Shown in pieces: positions 60,546 to 64,000 of a stretch of 64,000 nucleotides of DNA. A model generated the notes under the pieces. That model ran no database searches, was not told where the DNA came from, and saw only the letters and a program-made list of their open reading frames with translations. A program made the position numbers and the translations under genes. This DNA comes from Achromobacter sp. UMC71 (GTDB lineage: Bacteria; Pseudomonadota; Gammaproteobacteria; Burkholderiales; Burkholderiaceae_B). The number at the start of each line of letters is the position of its first letter. Position 1 is the first letter of the stretch. Where the stretch lies: contig NZ_LZZT01000018.1 in the NCBI RefSeq assembly GCF_014170305.1, positions 310,001 through 374,000 on the forward strand. The letters are read 5' to 3'.

Positions 60546-62081
60546 ATGAACACAGGCAAGCGGATGGCGTCGCATCGGACGGCGGCGGCGGGGCTGGCGG
60601 CCCTGCTGGCCCTGGCCGGCTGTGCGGCGGGGCCGGACTACCAGCGTCCGGCCATGGACCTGCCGTCCGGTTACAAAGAAACGGGGCCATGGAAGACGGC
60701 CCAGCCGGGCGTGGTGGACGGCGCGCAGCCCTGGTGGGAGGCCTATGGCGATCCGACCTTGAACGGGCTGATCGTGGCGGCCAATGCCGCCAACCAGACG
60801 ATCCAGCAGGCCCAGGCGCAATACCGCCAGGCGCGGGCGGCGGCGGACGCAGCCCGGGCGGGCTTCTGGCCCACGGTGGGCGCCAATGTGTCGGCGCAGC
60901 GCGCGCGAGCCAAGAGCAACGGCGTGGTGGGGGTGTCCAACAGCTATGCGGCGGCGATCGATGTGTCCTGGGAACCGGATCTGTGGGGCGCGGTGCGCCG
61001 GCAGGTCGAGGCCAGCGACGCGTCGACCCAGGCCAGCGAGGCGAACCTGGCGGCCGCCCGCTTGAGCATTCAGGCCGCGCTGGCGCAGGATTACCTGCAG
61101 CTGCGGGCGGTGGACCAGGAAAAGGATCTGTACGCCCGCACGCTGCAAGCCTATGAGCGCACGCTCAAGCTGACGCGCAGCCAGTACGACGCGGGCGTGG
61201 CCCTGCGCTCGGACGTGGCGCAGGCCGAGGCGCAGTTGCGCACCGCGCAGGCGCAGGCCATCGACCTGGACACCTCGCGCAATCAGCTGGAGCACGCCAT
61301 CGCGATTCTGACGGGGCGGGCGCCGGCCCAGTTCAGCCTGGCGCCGTTGCCGGCCGGGCAGCCGTGGATGGTCCAGGTGCCGGCGGTGCCTACCGGCTTG
61401 CCGTCGGACCTGCTGGAGCGCCGTCCGGACATCGCGGCGGCGGAACGCCAGGTGGCGGCGGCCAATGCTGATGTCGGCGTGGCGCGGGCCGCCTATTTTC
61501 CTTCCTTGATGCTGTCGGCCAGCGGCGGCTTCGGCGCGGCCAGTTTCGCGCAGTGGTTCAACGCGCCGGGACGGGTCTGGTCGCTGGGGGCGGCGCTGGC
61601 CGAGACGATTTTCGACGGCGGCCTGCGCCGCGCGCGTGATGCCCAGGCGGTGGCGGTGTTCGATGCCAGCGCGGCGCAATACAAGCAGACGGTGCTGGGG
61701 GCGTTCCAGGAGGTGGAGGACAACCTGTCCACGCTGCGGGTGCTGGACGACGAGGCCAAGGCGCAGGACCAGGCGGTGGTTGCCTCGCGCCTAAGCGAGC
61801 AGCTGGCGCTGGCGCAGTACCGGGCCGGCACCAGCACTTTCCTGGCCGTGGCCACGGCCCAGGCCCTGACGCTGTCCAACGAACGCACGGCGGTGCAGTT
61901 GCGCGGGCGCCAGATGGTGGCCAGCGTGGCGCTGGTCAAGGCCGTGGGCGGCGGCTGGAACGCGTCCGCCCTGAATGCGCCGGATGCACAGGCGCTGGCA
62001 CCGGCCGCCGCGGCATCGGCCGCCGCGGCATCGCGTACCGCAACACCGGCTGCCGACAAACCTACTACCCGGAATGAGTAA
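60546..62081 (+). CDS. RND efflux outer-membrane channel (OprM/NodT-like)
   Basis: The 511-aa TolC-like lipoprotein has a signal with lipobox LALAGC (Cys about residue 30) followed by AAGPDYQRPAMDLPSGYKE. Two outer membrane factor repeats are visible: PWWEAYGDPTLNGLIVAANAANQTIQQAQAQYRQARA, and the second with LLERRPDIAAAERQVAAANADVGVARAAYFPSLMLSASGG. It would form the outer exit duct of the pump encoded downstream. An alternative start is 60564. It overlaps the adaptor gene by 8 bp. Confidence 0.92.
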   Translation: MNTGKRMASHRTAAAGLAALLALAGCAAGPDYQRPAMDLPSGYKETGPWKTAQPGVVDGAQPWWEAYGDPTLNGLIVAANAANQTIQQAQAQYRQARAAADAARAGFWPTVGANVSAQRARAKSNGVVGVSNSYAAAIDVSWEPDLWGAVRRQVEASDASTQASEANLAAARLSIQAALAQDYLQLRAVDQEKDLYARTLQAYERTLKLTRSQYDAGVALRSDVAQAEAQLRTAQAQAIDLDTSRNQLEHAIAILTGRAPAQFSLAPLPAGQPWMVQVPAVPTGLPSDLLERRPDIAAAERQVAAANADVGVARAAYFPSLMLSASGGFGAASFAQWFNAPGRVWSLGAALAETIFDGGLRRARDAQAVAVFDASAAQYKQTVLGAFQEVEDNLSTLRVLDDEAKAQDQAVVASRLSEQLALAQYRAGTSTFLAVATAQALTLSNERTAVQLRGRQMVASVALVKAVGGGWNASALNAPDAQALAPAAAASAAAASRTATPAADKPTTRNE

Positions 62082-63252
62082 GTCCATGGACAACGCGGTG
62101 AGTTTTTCCCATCGGAGCGCGGGCGGCAAGAAGGCCGCGGCGCTGGTGTTGGCGCTGGCGGCCTGTGGGCTGGCGGCCTGGTTGTTGCTGCGAGGGCGCG
62201 GCGAAACGGCGCCCGCGCCGGCGCCCGTGGTGCCGGTGGCCACCGTGCTGGCGCAGCGCCAGGACGTGCAGCGCTACCTGACCGGCGTGGGCACGGTGAC
62301 GTCGGCGGCCAGCGTGACGGTCAAGGCGCGCATCGACGGCCAGCTCGATAGCGTGGGGTTCGTCGAGGGGCAGGACGTGAAGGCCGGCCAGGTGCTGGCC
62401 AATATCGATCCCCGTGCGCTGCAGGCGCAGTTGGCCCAGGCCCAGGCGCAGCGCGCCAAGGATCAGGCCACGCTGGTCAACGCGCGGCTGGATCTGCAGC
62501 GCTATACCCGGTTGCAACGCGAGGACGCGGCGACCCAGCAGACGCTGGACACGCAGCGCGCCCTGGTGGCGCAGCTGGAGGCGGCCACGCAGACGGACGA
62601 TGCGCAGATCAGCTACGCCAAGGTGCAGCTGGACTACACCCGCATCGTGGCGCCGATTTCGGGCCGGGTGGGCGCGCGGCTGGTGGACCCGGGCAACATC
62701 GTGCACGCGGCCGACGTCAACGGCTTGGTGGTGATCAATCAGATCGATCCGATCACCGTGCTGTTTTCGTTGCCGGAAGAGGCCGTGCCGGGCATCACCG
62801 CGGCCATGGACAAAGGGCAGGCCCTGACCGTGGTGGCCTATGCCCGCGGCAGCAACGAGCCGCTGGGAGAGGGGCAACTGGTGCTGCTGAACAACCAGAT
62901 CGACACCACCACCGGCACCGTGCAGTTGAAGGGGCGCTTCGACAACCCGCAGCATCGCCTGTGGCCGGGCCAGTACGTCAATGCGCGGCTGGTGCTGGAC
63001 CCGCACGAAAGCGCCGTGACGCTGCCGGCGGCCGCGATCCAGCGCAGCCAGGCAGGCACGTTCGTGTATGCGGTGGACGGCGCCGGCGTGGCCCAGGCGC
63101 AGCCGGTGAAGGTGGAACGCATGCAGGATGGCCTGGCGGTGATCCAGGAAGGGGTGACGGCCGGCCAACGCGTGGTGGTGGACGGCCAATACAAGCTCAA
63201 GCCCGGCAGCAAGGTGCGTGAGCTGGCCCCGGCGGCGGGAGAAGGCCAGTGA
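62074..63252 (+). CDS. RND periplasmic adaptor (MdtA-like)
   Basis: The 392-aa membrane fusion protein has an N-terminal anchor (residues 18-37, AALVLALAACGLAAWLLLRG). A lipoyl/barrel-sandwich half follows (VTVKARIDGQLDSVGFVEGQDVKAGQVLANID), then a helical hairpin (ALQAQLAQAQAQRAKDQATL...AQLEAATQTDDAQISYAKVQLDYTRIVAPISGRVG) and a beta-barrel (GTVQLKGRFDNPQHRLWPGQYVNARLVL). This is the MdtA/MexA pattern. It overlaps both neighbours, so translation is coupled. Confidence 0.93.
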   Translation: MSKSMDNAVSFSHRSAGGKKAAALVLALAACGLAAWLLLRGRGETAPAPAPVVPVATVLAQRQDVQRYLTGVGTVTSAASVTVKARIDGQLDSVGFVEGQDVKAGQVLANIDPRALQAQLAQAQAQRAKDQATLVNARLDLQRYTRLQREDAATQQTLDTQRALVAQLEAATQTDDAQISYAKVQLDYTRIVAPISGRVGARLVDPGNIVHAADVNGLVVINQIDPITVLFSLPEEAVPGITAAMDKGQALTVVAYARGSNEPLGEGQLVLLNNQIDTTTGTVQLKGRFDNPQHRLWPGQYVNARLVLDPHESAVTLPAAAIQRSQAGTFVYAVDGAGVAQAQPVKVERMQDGLAVIQEGVTAGQRVVVDGQYKLKPGSKVRELAPAAGEGQ

Positions 63253-64000
63253 GCATTTCAGCGAACTTCATCAAGCGGCCCATTGGCACGTCGCTGCTGG
63301 CGCTGGCGATATTGCTGGTCGGCATCGCGGCCTGGCCGCTGCTGCCGGTGGCGCCCTTGCCGCAGGTGGACTTTCCCACCATCCAGGTTCAGGCCAACCT
63401 GCCGGGCGGCAGTCCGGAGACCATGGCGTCGAACGTGGCGCAGCCGCTGGAGCGTCAGTTTTCGCTGATCGCGGGCCTGTCGCAGATGACCTCGGCCAGC
63501 GCCATCGGCACGACCCAGATCACGCTGCAGTTCGACCTGAACCGCAGCATCGATTCGGCGGCGGTGGACGTTCAGGCCGCCATCAACGCGGCTACTGGCC
63601 AGTTGCCCGCCAACCTGCCCAACCCGCCGACCTTCCGCAAGGTCAACCCGGCGGATGCGCCGATCATGGTGATGGCGGTGCAGTCGGACACGCTGCCGCT
63701 GATCCAGGTGAATGACTACGCCGACAATATCCTGGCGCAGCAGATTTCGCAGATATCGGGCGTGGGCCTGGTCAATATCGGCGGCCAGCAGAAGCCGGCG
63801 GTGCGCATCCAGGTAGACCCCGGCAAGCTGTCGGCGCTGGGCCTGAGCCTGGAAGACATCCGCGGCGTTATCGCGACGACCACCGTCAACCAGCCCAAGG
63901 GCACCATCGACGGGCCGCGCCAGAGCTTCACCACCTACACCAACGACCAGCTGCTGTCGGCGGCGCCGTGGAACGACATGGTGTTGGCCTATCGCAATGG
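63249..64000 (+). CDS. RND efflux inner-membrane pump, 5' part
   Basis: The frame starts at GTG 63249, overlapping the adaptor stop (GTGA), and runs off the window. It begins SISANFIKRPIGTSLLALAILLVGIAAWPLLPVAPLPQVDFPTIQV, the first helix of an MdtB/MdtC-like RND pump. Porter-domain sequence follows (NLPGGSPETMASNVAQPLERQFSLIAGLSQMTSASAIGTTQITLQFDLNRSIDSAAVDVQAAI). It would use the proton gradient to expel drugs. About 250 of roughly 1040 residues are present. Confidence 0.93.
   Translation, partial: MSISANFIKRPIGTSLLALAILLVGIAAWPLLPVAPLPQVDFPTIQVQANLPGGSPETMASNVAQPLERQFSLIAGLSQMTSASAIGTTQITLQFDLNRSIDSAAVDVQAAINAATGQLPANLPNPPTFRKVNPADAPIMVMAVQSDTLPLIQVNDYADNILAQQISQISGVGLVNIGGQQKPAVRIQVDPGKLSALGLSLEDIRGVIATTTVNQPKGTIDGPRQSFTTYTNDQLLSAAPWNDMVLAYRN

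Overview
The window is GC-rich, with strong G/C third-codon bias. It carries housekeeping genes typical of Betaproteobacteria (rnr, rlmB, hupB, argG, tonB-exbB-exbD, kup). Gene content and protein style suggest the family Alcaligenaceae, a Bordetella- or Achromobacter-like chromosome. That assignment comes from recognised families, not from a database match.

Layout. (1) 1-5906: chromosomal genes: GNAT acetyltransferase, lipoprotein, AI-2E-type permease, DUF4153 membrane protein. (2) 5912-21849: a self-contained contractile-tail locus. It has an S24 (CI/PrtR-like) repressor with a three-operator control region, a small winged-helix-like protein, a stack of four terminator hairpins (two inside a duplicated segment), a 17-bp leader hairpin, then a tightly packed tail operon: neck/terminator, sheath, tube, assembly chaperone with a -1 frame extension, tape measure, Dit-like protein, plug, hub, spike, gp25-like, J, DUF2612, fibre and fibre chaperone. 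A holin/endolysin/spanin cassette follows. No capsid, portal, terminase or replication gene is present, so it reads as an R-type tailocin (phage-tail-like bacteriocin) rather than a prophage. (3) 22073-46494: mostly core chromosome: diguanylate cyclase, ergothioneine genes egtD-egtB, phospholipase D family protein, glutamate-synthase-like protein, transporters, tapT between two identical tRNA-Leu genes, rnr, rlmB, hupB, tRNA-Val. (4) 46454-52320: a decayed 5.9-kb island in tRNA-Val(TAC), bounded by a 41-bp direct repeat of the tRNA 3' end. It holds a broken integrase, an excisionase-like gene, lysis-gene remnants, a HEPN-motif gene, an SRAP-domain gene and small unknowns. (5) 52583-64000: Fur-box-like palindrome plus tonB-exbB-exbD, a two-component system overlapping kup, argG, and an RND efflux operon that runs off the end.

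The most striking finding is at the end of the tail operon. The last 69 codons of the fibre gene are followed, in inverted orientation, by a second alternative C-terminus of 67 codons. The pair is bounded by perfect 13-bp inverted repeats (18459-18471 and 18888-18900), and inversion would swap the fibre C-terminus exactly in frame. Just beyond the fibre chaperone lies a tyrosine recombinase whose sequence resembles the plasmid shufflon recombinase Rci rather than a phage integrase or a Gin/Cin serine invertase. I infer a tailocin whose receptor-binding tip is switched by a shufflon-type recombinase.
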